A stretch of DNA of 64,000 nt from Rhodoferax sp. (GCF_030653815.1 NZ_JAURYQ010000016.1:30581-94580), one strand, 5' to 3'; positions 56,223 to 64,000 are shown, counted from the first letter of the stretch. Translations and numbers: made by a program. The notes: a model not told the origin generated them from the sequence alone.

Positions 56223-56525
56223 TTATTTCTTCTGTGCGGCAAAGTAGCCGGCGAGCTGTTCAATCTGCGCGTCGGAGTAGCCCGCGGCGAGCTGATGCAT
56301 CAGCGTGGCGGGCTTTTTGCCCGTTTTGTAGTCCAGCATCTTTTTCTGCAGGTCTTCCTTTTTTTGCCCCGCCAGGCTGTCCATGCCCTGCAGCGCCACG
56401 CCGTTGGTGCCGTGGCAAGCCGAGCAGGAGGCGGCCATGCTGCGCACCTGCAGCGCGTCGGCGCTGGCCCAGCAAGAAAGACCGGCGAGCGCCAGGCCCG
56501 CAAGCAATCGGTTTATTTTTTTCAT
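56223..56525 (-). CDS. Monoheme cytochrome c, probable FccA/SoxE-like partner of FccB
   Basis: This 100-residue exported cytochrome has a signal peptide (WASA near residue 22) and heme site C34-SA-C37-H38. The likely axial methionine is in PATLMHQLAAGYSD. It lies 11 bases upstream of fccB and is likely the cytochrome subunit of the flavocytochrome. It is smaller than the diheme FccA of purple sulfur bacteria. It is divergent from the exported DsrE-like gene at 56694. Confidence 0.85.
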   Translation of the reverse strand: MKKINRLLAGLALAGLSCWASADALQVRSMAASCSACHGTNGVALQGMDSLAGQKKEDLQKKMLDYKTGKKPATLMHQLAAGYSDAQIEQLAGYFAAQKK

Positions 56526-56693
56526 ATGATGTCCTTGAGTAGCCTAATCGTGAAAGAACCCATCCGTCCCCAGGATAAACAAAGTGAAACTTATTTATCA
56601 GTCGCTTCGGATATATAAATGGTACTGTGTGCAGCGCGAGGCTGTCACGGTACAAACCCGCACTATTTCAAAAAAATCGACAGGACACAAGCC

Positions 56694-57107
56694 ATGGTGA
56701 AACTTTTACTCACTTTTTTACTGAGCCTGAGCACCACGCTGGCCAGCGCCCAGGGGCCCGGCGTGGTCTACCACATCACCACCGGCCTGGACACCGTGGC
56801 CGCGGCCATGAGCAACATCCAGAACCACCTCAGTGCCGACCCCAAGGTCAAGATTGTGGTCGTGACCAATGGCCCGGGCATTGACTTTTTGATCTCTGAT
56901 GCCAAAGACAGCAAGGGCCGCGAATTCTCGGGCGCGGTGGCCGACCTGGCGGGCCAGGGCGTGGAGTTCAGGGTCTGCAACAACACCCTGGTGACGCGCA
57001 ACCTCGACCCCGACAGCCTGCTGATGGAGTCCACGCTGGTGCCCTCCGGCGTGGCCGAAGCCGCCCGGCTGCAGCTCAAGGAGAGCTACGCCTACATCAA
57101 GCCCTGA
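56694..57107 (+). CDS. Exported DsrE-family sulfur-related protein
   Basis: This 137-residue protein has a Sec signal (residues 1-19, ASA) and a DsrE/DsrF-like fold with VVYHITTGLDTVAAAMSNI and IVVVTNGPGIDFL. It has one cysteine, C95, in FRVCNNTL, the position used for sulfur transfer in related proteins. DsrE proteins are usually cytoplasmic, so an exported form beside sulfide dehydrogenase suggests handling of periplasmic sulfur. It is divergent from the cytochrome/fccB unit and ends at a strong hairpin. It lacks DsrF and DsrH partners here. Confidence 0.75.
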   Translation: MVKLLLTFLLSLSTTLASAQGPGVVYHITTGLDTVAAAMSNIQNHLSADPKVKIVVVTNGPGIDFLISDAKDSKGREFSGAVADLAGQGVEFRVCNNTLVTRNLDPDSLLMESTLVPSGVAEAARLQLKESYAYIKP

Positions 57108-57114
57108 AACGAGC

Positions 57115-57145
57115 GTGGGCGCTGCCATTGACTGGCAGCGCCCAC
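57115..57145. terminator. Strong hairpin between convergent DsrE-like and FadL genes
   Basis: GTGGGCGCTGCCA (57115-57127) pairs perfectly with TGGCAGCGCCCAC (57133-57145) across a five-base loop, eight bases after the DsrE-like stop codon. The 13-base GC-rich stem in a convergent gap fits a bidirectional terminator, although the following T tract is weak. Confidence 0.8.
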
Positions 57146-57184
57146 TTGGTTCAAGCCGGATCAATCAGGCAGGGCAAGCCAGCT

Positions 57185-58513
57185 TCAGAAACGGTGGCTG
57201 TACATGAACTGCCAGTTGGTCTGGGAGTGGGAAATAATGACGGCTTGCGGCGTTGTGACCGTCACCTTGGGGGCCATGGTGAGCGACATGTTGAAGTCGC
57301 CCGCCTTGGACACCTGGTAGCCCAGACCCAGGGTCACGTGGTTTTTGACCGTGGCTGGGAACAAGGGGTTCACGTAGGCATCGGGAATCGGGTTGCCCGC
57401 CAGGTTCAAGCCAGCGCGCAGCGTGAGCGCTTCATTGGCTTTCCAGGCCAGGCCCAGATTCAACACCGTCTGGTCTTTCCATTCCTGCGGCATGGCAAAA
57501 CTCACTGATCCACGCCCCATTGAGCTGTCATAACGCATCTTGAAACTCTTCATGGCGTCATTCCAGCCAATGTACTTCAGATCGGCAGCCAACAGCAGGG
57601 CGGGACTGGCTTGCCAGCTGGCACCCACGGCGAACACCGAGGGCATCTGGAAGTCAATCACTGTCATCCGCCCAAAATCAGTAATACCAGTATCCGTTGC
57701 AATGCTAGCCCCACTGCTGCCCGTTTCCATGTCGTCGAGCGCCGACTTGAACTGGTACGAAGCACCCACCATGACATCTTTATTGACCTTGTAGGTCATA
57801 CCCAATGCGGCACCAAAGCCTGTGGATTTTGCAGCGCCAGTGAAATCGTTATCGTCCGAAAAACTAAGGCGTGCCGCGCTGGCACCAGCAAAAGGATTAG
57901 TCATATCTTGCGCGACAAAGCTACCGCTTCCGCCAGTCATCATGGCACCCAAATCCTGCATAGATGCAGCCATTTGCATATCCAGCGATGACCACATGAA
58001 TTTCAGCGTCGCACCGACTGTCAGGTTTGGATTGACCTGGTAAGCCACCGGAAAGATCACATTGCCAACACCCAATTCAGATCGAGCAGGCAAATTAAAA
58101 CCTCCGGCCATGAACGAAGTCGCATCGTACTCGGTCCCCATGCCGCCCTGGGCAAACACGCCCAGACCATAGGTGAGCGCACCATTACGACGGGTATAGC
58201 CAAAAGCCGGCATCAAGTAAGACGTGCCACCTGATTCGGCTGTCGGCCTGCCTGCCATTGAGCTGGAGACATCCGGCCCCAGAATACCAAAGGCCACATC
58301 CAGGCGCGCCGTGCCGTCAGCCATCATGCCCAGCGTGGCCGGATTTTGCGCCATGCCGGCATTGCCGTGATCAATCGCTTGAGAAGCGCCACCCATGCCG
58401 GTGGAGATCGGGCCATAGCCTTCCATCAGCATGCCGTTGGTGGCATGCGCCGACCCGGCCGCAAGCAGTGCACACAGGGGGGTCAACAAAAATAACTTGC
58501 GGGACGCTTTCAT
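57185..58513 (-). CDS. FadL/OmpP1-type outer-membrane channel
   Basis: This 442-residue protein has a signal peptide (SAHA/TN near residue 25), the N-terminal plug-like GPISTGMGGASQAIDHGNAG segment and Gly/aromatic-rich beta strands. It ends in F (FMYSHRF), as outer-membrane barrels do. FadL proteins import hydrophobic compounds such as fatty acids or aromatics. The start at 58513 is followed by a good signal. Its place inside the sulfur-oxidation island suggests a hydrophobic sulfur substrate, which is inference only. It is the last gene of the soeA-to-FadL minus-strand series. Confidence 0.87.
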   Translation of the reverse strand: MKASRKLFLLTPLCALLAAGSAHATNGMLMEGYGPISTGMGGASQAIDHGNAGMAQNPATLGMMADGTARLDVAFGILGPDVSSSMAGRPTAESGGTSYLMPAFGYTRRNGALTYGLGVFAQGGMGTEYDATSFMAGGFNLPARSELGVGNVIFPVAYQVNPNLTVGATLKFMWSSLDMQMAASMQDLGAMMTGGSGSFVAQDMTNPFAGASAARLSFSDDNDFTGAAKSTGFGAALGMTYKVNKDVMVGASYQFKSALDDMETGSSGASIATDTGITDFGRMTVIDFQMPSVFAVGASWQASPALLLAADLKYIGWNDAMKSFKMRYDSSMGRGSVSFAMPQEWKDQTVLNLGLAWKANEALTLRAGLNLAGNPIPDAYVNPLFPATVKNHVTLGLGYQVSKAGDFNMSLTMAPKVTVTTPQAVIISHSQTNWQFMYSHRF

Positions 58514-58597
58514 GTAATTCTCCGGTTGTAATAATAAAAAAATACGCGGGGCTTCACTTTGGGGGTGATGGGGAAGCGTCAAAAACCGCTGCCGGGC

Positions 58598-59236
58598 TTA
58601 CCAAAAAGCCAGCAAGCGGCCCTTGACCACTTTGGATTCGATGCGCGTGAGGGGGGTTTTGCCCTTCTTGATGCAGTCGCCGCTTTTGACGTCGAATTGC
58701 CATTGGTGTTTGGGGCAGGTCAAGGTGGTGCCTTTGACTGCCAGTTCGGGGATGTCGGTGTTCTGGTGCGGGCAGTGGCTGTCATACACCTGGTAACTTT
58801 TTTTGTCGCGGTAGACAAACAGGCCGCGCCCCTGGCACTCGGTGCGCGTGACCTCGCCGTCCTTGATGTCCTTGCTGGCAATCAGATCGCGCCATTCGGC
58901 AGCAGCAGGCGCTTTTTGGGTGATGACGTCCGGATCAAAACCGGGGATGTTCATGTCCAGAATAATGTCCACCGCCCAGGTGATCTTGGCCAGACCCAGC
59001 GCCGGAAACGCCATCAGCAGCGCATCGAGCACTTCCATGGGGGTGCAACCCTCGCGCAGGGCGCGACCCAGGTACTGACGAAAGCCACGGTCGGTTTGCG
59101 AATAAACCTTGGTAATGACCGAAATCAGGTTGCGTGTCTTGGGGTCAAGGTGGGTGCCCGTTTGCTTCAGGAAGGCAAAGTAATGGCTGATGGTCTCGGG
59201 CCGGGTTTTGATCAAATAGTTCAGTGCGTCACTCAT
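58598..59236 (-). CDS. Fusion of a carboxymuconolactone decarboxylase (AhpD-like) domain and a Rieske 2Fe-2S domain
   Basis: This 212-residue protein starts at ATG 59236, after GGAGG. Residues 1 to about 105 form an AhpD/CMD-type helical domain (TRNLISVITKVYSQTD, LREGCTPMEVLDALLMA), but without the CxxC pair of true AhpD. Residues about 115-212 form a Rieske ferredoxin domain with ligands C155-P-H157 and C174-PK-H177. I know of no named enzyme with this order. It lies 19 bases after the universal stress protein gene in the sulfur island, suggesting a redox role connected with sulfite or sulfur metabolism. Confidence 0.82.
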   Translation of the reverse strand: MSDALNYLIKTRPETISHYFAFLKQTGTHLDPKTRNLISVITKVYSQTDRGFRQYLGRALREGCTPMEVLDALLMAFPALGLAKITWAVDIILDMNIPGFDPDVITQKAPAAAEWRDLIASKDIKDGEVTRTECQGRGLFVYRDKKSYQVYDSHCPHQNTDIPELAVKGTTLTCPKHQWQFDVKSGDCIKKGKTPLTRIESKVVKGRLLAFW

Positions 59237-59255
59237 GGTGAATTTCCTCCAAAAA

Positions 59256-60077
59256 TCAAGAATGCAAAACCAGGACCGGGTGCTCGGACAGCCCCATGAC
59301 CTTCTGCGCCACGCCACCCAGCAGAGCACGGCCAATGCCGGGCTCGCCACGGCTGCCCATCACGATCAGGTCGGCGTCGCACGCGACCCGGGCCGCCAGA
59401 ATTTCATTGAAGGGCTTGCCCACGCGCACCTCGCCCTGCGCCGCCACGCCGAGCGCATGCGCTTGAATGAGCATCTCAGAGACAAACGCGTCGGCTTGCG
59501 CTCGCAAGGCATCGGCGACGACGACGCTGACCAGATGCAGCGGCAAAGCACACTGGGCCGCCACGGCCACGGCCGTAGCCACAATCTGGCGCCCGGTCGG
59601 CGTGGCCTCGGCCGCCACCAGCACGCGCCGCTGCCACAACCGGGCTTCGCGCGGCACGATCAGCACATGACACGGCGCATGCGTGACCACCTTGCTGACC
59701 ATTTCACCGACCAGCAAATTGGCCAGCAAACCGCGCTTGCCGCGGCGGCGGATGATGATGACGTCACTGCCCTGCTCGCGCGCCTCGTCCACGATTTCCT
59801 GGTAGGGCTCGGCGCCGCGGCGCAGGCGCAGGTCAATGGCCACGCCCGCAGCCTGGGCCTGTTGGCGCAGCTCGGCAATTTTGACTGCCGCTTCCTGCTC
59901 GGCCTTGGCGGCGATTTGCGGTGCAATGGCCTCGAATTCAGGGTTGCTGACCAGCGGCAGCACCGTGGCCAGGGGCAACTGGCAGCGCTGCGCCAGGGCA
60001 AAACCCATGGCCTCGGCACCCTCATCAAATTCACTGTGCTCGGTGGCCAGCAGCAGCCGGGTAAATAACTGCGCCAT
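59256..60077 (-). CDS. Tandem-domain universal stress protein
   Basis: This 273-residue protein has two UspA domains. The first is about residues 5-145, ending SKVVTHAPCHVLIVP; the second is about 150-273, with the ATP-binding LIVMGSRGEPGIGRALLGG motif. The first domain has RRRGKRGLLANLLVGEM in place of a full GxxGG(S/T) motif. It lies three bases downstream of the membrane protein gene and belongs to the same probable operon. It may protect cells during sulfite or redox stress. Confidence 0.86.
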   Translation of the reverse strand: MAQLFTRLLLATEHSEFDEGAEAMGFALAQRCQLPLATVLPLVSNPEFEAIAPQIAAKAEQEAAVKIAELRQQAQAAGVAIDLRLRRGAEPYQEIVDEAREQGSDVIIIRRRGKRGLLANLLVGEMVSKVVTHAPCHVLIVPREARLWQRRVLVAAEATPTGRQIVATAVAVAAQCALPLHLVSVVVADALRAQADAFVSEMLIQAHALGVAAQGEVRVGKPFNEILAARVACDADLIVMGSRGEPGIGRALLGGVAQKVMGLSEHPVLVLHS

Positions 60078-60079
60078 GC

Positions 60080-60523
60080 TCAGTGCCCCCCCGTCAGCAG
60101 CCCGGAGGCTGCCAACAACAACACCGCCAGAATCACGGCACAAATCACCGCGTAAACCGTGTCCTTGCGCTTGCCATAGAGCAGCATCAACCCCAGCAGC
60201 GGCGCCATGGAGCTGGCTGCCAGCAGGCCAATACCGACCAGGTTGGCCAGGTCGCCATGGTAGGCCAGCGCCAGCCAGCCCCAACCGGCGGGCGTGGCCG
60301 TGCGTTGCAGGTAGGTGTCCACCGGCAAGTTCCAGAGGCTGGGTAATTGGTCCAGCGGCACATGCGGCGGCAGAATGCCAGACACATAGCCGGCAAAGGC
60401 CAGCAGCAAGGCCAGCACCCCCAGGCGTGTGCTCCAGTCGAGCAACAAGGCATAACGCTGGGACTCGTCCCGTTGTTGTTGGGCGTGCAGTTGTTGCGCG
60501 GCGGTGAGTTGTTCGCTTGTCAT
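60080..60523 (-). CDS. Predicted membrane protein, DUF1634-like
   Basis: This 147-residue protein has a hydrophilic N-terminus and three transmembrane helices (about residues 31-52, 88-118 and 122-142). It resembles small DUF1634-type proteins often encoded beside TauE-family exporters. That resemblance is from memory and only moderate. It is 13 bases downstream of the TauE gene and three bases from the stress protein gene, so it probably forms a transport unit with TauE. Confidence 0.65.
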   Translation of the reverse strand: MTSEQLTAAQQLHAQQQRDESQRYALLLDWSTRLGVLALLLAFAGYVSGILPPHVPLDQLPSLWNLPVDTYLQRTATPAGWGWLALAYHGDLANLVGIGLLAASSMAPLLGLMLLYGKRKDTVYAVICAVILAVLLLAASGLLTGGH

Positions 60524-60536
60524 GGTTTGTCAGCCC

Positions 60537-61523
60537 TCAGATCCACACACCCAAACCCTTGAGCAGGGCGCGCAGTCCGGCAAACAGCAACAGTGTAATC
60601 ACCATTTTGCGGATCACCGAGCCTTTGAGCACATGCAGCAGGCGCGCGCCGATGCGGGCGCCCAGCATCATGCCGACCACCGAGGGCACGGCGATCATGG
60701 GCAGCACGGCGCCCCGGTTCAGGTAAACCCAGGCGGCAGACGAGTCAACCAGCGACAGCACCAGGCCCGAGGTACCGGCCGACACCTTGAGCGGCACGCC
60801 CATGAGCAGATTGAGCGCGGGCACGTTGGCCCAGCCGGCGCCAATGCCAAACATGCCGGCCATGACGCCGATCAGCAAAAACACCAGCAGGCCCAGCGGC
60901 GTGCGGTGCACCTGCCAGTCAATGGCGCGGCCCGAGGCGCCGTCAATGAAGACACCGTGCATCCCCAGTGCGCTCGACAGCCGGTCGGGCTGCGCCACAT
61001 GGGGAAATTCTGATTTTTTGGCCGCCAGCATGAGGGCCACAATGCCCAGCACGATCAGGCCCAGCGCAATCTGGATGACCGAAGCGGGCAGCGCCAGCCC
61101 CAGCAGCGCGCCGCCGATCGAGCTCATGCAGGCCAGCAGTGCCAATGGCAGCGCCAGCCGCACACTGGCCAGGCCGCCACGCAGCAGCATGGGCCCGGCC
61201 GCCAGCGCACTGGCCAGCGCCACCAGCAAACCGGCGCCACGCACGAAGTCGAGGTGAAACGGAAAGAAACCGCCAATGATCGGCACAAACAGCGTGCCGC
61301 CGCCAATGCCGGCGGGCACCGCCACGATGCCGATCAGGAAGCAGGTGACAAACAGCGCCAGCGGCCAGAACCACCAGGGCATGGAACTGGCAGGCACCAC
61401 GCTGTCGGCAGCGTAGGCGGGCAAGACCAGCCACAGTAACAACAGCAGCGCCAGACCGGCGTGGCGCAGCATCCGGGAAGTCGACCAGAGCGGCCGCGGT
61501 GGAAGGGCAAAAACAGTCATCAA
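60537..61523 (-). CDS. TauE/SafE family exporter (probable sulfite or sulfur anion exporter)
   Basis: This 328-residue protein has eight to nine hydrophobic helices. The TauE/SafE repeats GIGGGTLFVPIIGGFF and GIGAGWANVPALNLLMGVPLKVSAGTS occur in the two halves. The N-terminal 38 residues look like a signal sequence (PAYA/A) before the family core. TauE proteins export sulfite, sulfoacetate or taurine-derived anions. Here, next to quinone-linked sulfite dehydrogenase, it could relieve toxic sulfite or export sulfate. It is co-directional with soeABC. Confidence 0.87.
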   Translation of the reverse strand: MMTVFALPPRPLWSTSRMLRHAGLALLLLLWLVLPAYAADSVVPASSMPWWFWPLALFVTCFLIGIVAVPAGIGGGTLFVPIIGGFFPFHLDFVRGAGLLVALASALAAGPMLLRGGLASVRLALPLALLACMSSIGGALLGLALPASVIQIALGLIVLGIVALMLAAKKSEFPHVAQPDRLSSALGMHGVFIDGASGRAIDWQVHRTPLGLLVFLLIGVMAGMFGIGAGWANVPALNLLMGVPLKVSAGTSGLVLSLVDSSAAWVYLNRGAVLPMIAVPSVVGMMLGARIGARLLHVLKGSVIRKMVITLLLFAGLRALLKGLGVWI

Positions 61524-61560
61524 AATTGGTCCGTTGGCGTTACGGCTCTTGGCTGTGGCC

Positions 61561-62121
61561 TCACAGGGCCCGGCGGATCGTCATGGCGCCGCGAATCTGG
61601 CCGATGCTGTAGCCCGTGCCTTTGTCGCCGGGGTAGTGCTTTTGCAATTGCGCGCTGACCTCGGGCTTGATCTTGTCAGGGGTGCCGTGGCAGGCCAGGC
61701 AGATTTGCTGCACCGGCAAGGCCTTCATGTAGCGGTATTCCTTGCGCTCGCCGTTGGTCACCAGCTCGCCTTTCTCCAGCGTAGCCGGGCTCTCACCGGC
61801 AGCGGCACGGCGGTCAAAGTCTTCCAGTGCGGCGCGTTCCCAGGCGTCGGGCACGGCCTTGGGGTTGCGGTTTTGCAAACTGACACGGCGGATGGTCCAG
61901 CCGCTTTGCTCTGACGCGGCCTTGGCCATTTGTGGTGCCTTGTCGCGGCAGACCTCCACGGCGGACTCCGGCCCGCCCTTGGCGATTTCATCGGTGAGCA
62001 CCTGCAGCAACTTCGGCGGGACGGCGCTGGCGACTTTGCGCGCTTCGGCCAACTCGGGCGTGTCTTGCGCCACGGCGTTCAGACCCAGCATCAAGACCAT
62101 GGGCAACAGGATGTTTCGCAT
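61561..62121 (-). CDS. Exported heme protein, Tll0287-like (DUF3365)
   Basis: This 186-residue protein has a signal peptide (NAVA/Q near residue 18) and one heme motif C141-LA-C144-H145. The DUF3365/Tll0287-like core is visible in the segments GWTIRRVSLQNRNPKAVPD and YRYMKALPVQ. Such proteins are periplasmic c-type heme proteins, some of them sensor domains. It is encoded 11 bases after soeC and may pass electrons or sense redox state in sulfite oxidation. The start at 62121 is the first with a good signal. Confidence 0.8.
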   Translation of the reverse strand: MRNILLPMVLMLGLNAVAQDTPELAEARKVASAVPPKLLQVLTDEIAKGGPESAVEVCRDKAPQMAKAASEQSGWTIRRVSLQNRNPKAVPDAWERAALEDFDRRAAAGESPATLEKGELVTNGERKEYRYMKALPVQQICLACHGTPDKIKPEVSAQLQKHYPGDKGTGYSIGQIRGAMTIRRAL

Positions 62122-62132
62122 GATGACGTCCT

Positions 62133-63074
62133 TCAGGAGATGGTTTGGTAGTACAGATTTTGCGGGTGGTTGGCCTGCGCAAAAAAGAACCAGCGCTCGG
62201 CCAGCAAACCCAGGTATTGCAGCACAAAGGCCAGCAGCAGCAACACGGTGGAAGCCGTGTTGACGCCGAGTGCCAGGCTCAGCAGCGGCAGCGGAAACAC
62301 CAGCAACAAAAACGCCCATTTGACCGAGCGCAGCAGCTGCGCGCTGCGGCCATGAAAGAACTCACGGGTGTTGAACGAGCCGCCCATGAAGCCCTGCGCT
62401 TTTTGCACGATGCGCGGGTGCTTGATGCCAATGGCGCTTTGCAGGCTGGACTTGGGCTTGAGCCGGGCGTTGCGCACCAGCGACGCGCTGCGCGTCACCC
62501 AGGCCAGCAGCGTGAGTGCCGCTGCGGCCAAAGCGTAAGGCGTGACCAGCGCCATCATGCCGAAGCCGGCGGCCAAGAGCGTGGCCAGCGTCAACCCCGA
62601 GGCACAGCCCAGCAGCAGGTAGTTGACCAGGGTCAGCGGGCTGGCCCATTCCTGCAAAAAGCGCACCGAGGCATAAATCATGGCCGTGGCCACGAACAGC
62701 GCCAGGCACAGCAGCACCGTCACCGCGCCAATCAGCTTGGTGTTGCCCAAGCCAAACCAGTGCGCCACAGCGTACAAAAACAGGCCCAGCATGAACAGCG
62801 GCAAGGCAATCACCTCACGCGCCAGCCATGAGGTGCGCCACATGGTGGCCGAACGCCAGGCGCGCTCCGGGTGCCCCAGGTGGAAGAACGAAGCCAGCAG
62901 ACCCAGGCCGGTCAGCACCAGTGCCACGGCACTGGCCGTAGACAAAAATTGCTGGCTCTCCAGCGCCGTGAGCGCCCCCAGGCCGCTGAGTTCGGTGCCG
63001 TACAGGGCCAGAAACAGCCCTTGCGCCGCACCGGCGAGCGTGGTTAAAAAAATCACAGAAAAAGCGGGTTGCAT
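62133..63074 (-). CDS. soeC: Membrane anchor subunit of sulfite dehydrogenase (SoeC, DmsC-like)
   Basis: This 313-residue integral membrane protein has eight hydrophobic helices, similar to DMSO reductase anchor DmsC. It contains the SFFHLGHPERAWRSATMWRTSW segment characteristic of DmsC/SoeC. It would pass electrons from the SoeB clusters to the quinone pool on the cytoplasmic face. The gene follows soeB by 18 bases. DmsC-type anchors also occur in other enzymes; the sulfur context and soeA end favour Soe. Confidence 0.85.
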   Translation of the reverse strand: MQPAFSVIFLTTLAGAAQGLFLALYGTELSGLGALTALESQQFLSTASAVALVLTGLGLLASFFHLGHPERAWRSATMWRTSWLAREVIALPLFMLGLFLYAVAHWFGLGNTKLIGAVTVLLCLALFVATAMIYASVRFLQEWASPLTLVNYLLLGCASGLTLATLLAAGFGMMALVTPYALAAAALTLLAWVTRSASLVRNARLKPKSSLQSAIGIKHPRIVQKAQGFMGGSFNTREFFHGRSAQLLRSVKWAFLLLVFPLPLLSLALGVNTASTVLLLLAFVLQYLGLLAERWFFFAQANHPQNLYYQTIS

Positions 63075-63092
63075 CGTCGTTGTGTCCGGGGT

Positions 63093-63821
63093 TCAGGTTG
63101 CAAAGTCTTCACGCCCGGCGCCACGGCCGGCGTACTCGGGTTGTTTGCCGTCGAGCTTGAGCGGGTTGTCGACGCGCTCCAGGTCTTCAGGGTGAATGCG
63201 GATCTCGGTCTTGCGCCGCGGCAGGTAATGGTTGGCCGGACGCGTGCCCCACTCGGGCATGAGCTGGTAACCGCCGCGCTCGGCAATGGCCTTGGAGACC
63301 ACCGACTCGGGGTCGTGCACGTCGCCAAAAAGCCGGGCGTTGGCCGGACAGGCCAGCACGCAGGCGGGCTTGCGCTCGGGCTCGGGCAACTTGGTGTCGG
63401 TGACACGGTCGACGCACAGCGTGCACTTGGTCATGACCTTGCGCTCTTCGTCGAACTCGCGCGCACCGTAGGGGCAGGCCCAACTGCAGTATTTGCAGCC
63501 AATGCACTTGTCGTAGTCGACCAGCACAATGCCGTCTTCGGCGCGTTTGTAGCTGGCGCCGGTGGGGCATACCGGCACGCAAGGCGGATCTTCGCAGTGC
63601 AGGCAGCTCTTGGGAAAGTGCACGGTTTGGGTGTTCGGGTACTCACCCACTTCAAAGGTCTGCACCCGGTTGAAAAAAGTGCCGTTGGGGTCTGCTGCGT
63701 AGGGATTGATATCCGTCAAGGCGCCGGCTGTGCCGGAGGTGTTCCACTGCTTGCAGCTGGTCACGCAGGCATGGCAACCCACACACACATTGAGGTCGAT
63801 GACGAGGGCAAGTTGGGTCAT
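63093..63821 (-). CDS. soeB: Four-cluster iron-sulfur subunit of sulfite dehydrogenase (SoeB)
   Basis: This 242-residue ferredoxin-type protein has four cysteine groups: CVGCHACVTSC, CLHCEDPPCVPVCP, CIGCKYCSWACP and CTLCVDR...ACVLACP. They fit four [4Fe-4S] clusters of the DmsB/PsrB class. It links the molybdenum subunit SoeA to the anchor SoeC. The start overlaps the soeA stop as ATGA. There is no signal peptide, consistent with the cytoplasmic location of Soe. Confidence 0.88.
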   Translation of the reverse strand: MTQLALVIDLNVCVGCHACVTSCKQWNTSGTAGALTDINPYAADPNGTFFNRVQTFEVGEYPNTQTVHFPKSCLHCEDPPCVPVCPTGASYKRAEDGIVLVDYDKCIGCKYCSWACPYGAREFDEERKVMTKCTLCVDRVTDTKLPEPERKPACVLACPANARLFGDVHDPESVVSKAIAERGGYQLMPEWGTRPANHYLPRRKTEIRIHPEDLERVDNPLKLDGKQPEYAGRGAGREDFAT

Positions 63822-64000
63822 TTCGTGTCTCCCTTGCCCGCGAAATAGGCCTGGATGCGTGGCAGCACCTGGCGCATGCCAGGGGCTGCGGGTACCGCCT
63901 TGAACTGTGGAAATGTTTGTTCAGGCTCGCCTTCGGCGGCCTTGTAAATGCGCACCCGCACGTCGTACCAGGCAGCCTGGCCGGTGATGGGGTCGGAATT
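63818..64000 (-). CDS. soeA: Molybdopterin subunit of sulfite dehydrogenase (SoeA), C-terminal end only
   Basis: The last 60 residues of a large molybdopterin oxidoreductase are visible, with SDPITGQAAWYDVRVRIYKA near the end of the molydopterin dinucleotide-binding domain, then a TGA that overlaps the soeB start. The rest lies beyond the right edge. It should be the catalytic subunit oxidising sulfite to sulfate in the cytoplasm; a tetrathionate- or polysulfide-reductase-type enzyme is an alternative. Confidence 0.75.
   Translation of the reverse strand, partial: NSDPITGQAAWYDVRVRIYKAAEGEPEQTFPQFKAVPAAPGMRQVLPRIQAYFAGKGDTK

Overview
The window looks like chromosomal DNA of a GC-rich betaproteobacterium, most likely a Comamonadaceae member close to Rhodoferax. 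The evidence is the Bug/TctC tripartite transporter, the soxCDYZAXB gene order, a form II RuBisCO with cbbQO, and the divergent cbbR / cbbYEFPTZKA layout. The gene set describes a versatile facultative chemolithoautotroph that oxidises reduced sulfur, fixes CO2 with a form II Calvin cycle, and also uses sugar acids and other organic substrates. This assignment rests on recognising protein families, not on a database search.

Region 1 (1-8.6 kb) is a non-phosphorylative sugar-acid module. It holds a tripartite (TTT/Bug) uptake system, an L-arabonate-type IlvD/Edd dehydratase, two 2-keto-3-deoxy-pentonate dehydratases of unrelated fold (DapA-like and FAH-like), an SDR dehydrogenase, an FAH-family diketo-acid hydrolase and a LysR regulator. 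It ends in a broken death-on-curing (Doc) toxin gene. Region 2 (8.6-23.8 kb) is a long minus-strand catabolic cluster. A CUT1-type ABC importer is followed by a three-subunit molybdenum hydroxylase with its CoxG, XdhC and MocA maturation factors, a beta-hydroxyacid dehydrogenase, an L-serine ammonia-lyase and an M20 amidohydrolase. A TetR regulator and a NIPSNAP gene sit at the head, and a near-identical palindromic operator occurs twice there. The substrate is unknown, and the hydroxylase lacks the CO dehydrogenase active-site motif.

Region 3 (23.8-41.5 kb) is the Calvin-Benson-Bassham region. The operon cbbY-rpe-fbp-prk-tkt-gph-pgk-fba runs on the minus strand. On the plus strand are cbbR, a DUF2075 helicase-like protein with a nuclease-like N-terminus, then cbbM-cbbQ-cbbO. 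An orphan ParA ATPase faces cbbM. A highly structured inverted-repeat element separates cbbM from cbbQ.

Region 4 (41.5-64 kb) is a sulfur-oxidation island. It contains two split YeeE/YedE transporters, soxCDYZAXB with a SoxR-type ArsR regulator, a Crp/Fnr regulator, SoxW-like and SoxH-like proteins, and a third YeeE/YedE. A flavocytochrome c sulfide dehydrogenase module with two cytochromes follows, then an exported DsrE-like protein and a FadL-type outer-membrane channel. Further along are an unusual carboxymuconolactone-decarboxylase/Rieske fusion, a tandem universal stress protein, a TauE-type exporter and soeCBA (quinone-linked sulfite dehydrogenase), which runs off the right edge. Together these genes would take thiosulfate, sulfide, sulfur and sulfite to sulfate, supply electrons through c-type cytochromes and quinones, and export or import intermediates, while region 3 uses the energy for carbon fixation. 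I saw no rRNA, tRNA, CRISPR array or insertion sequence.
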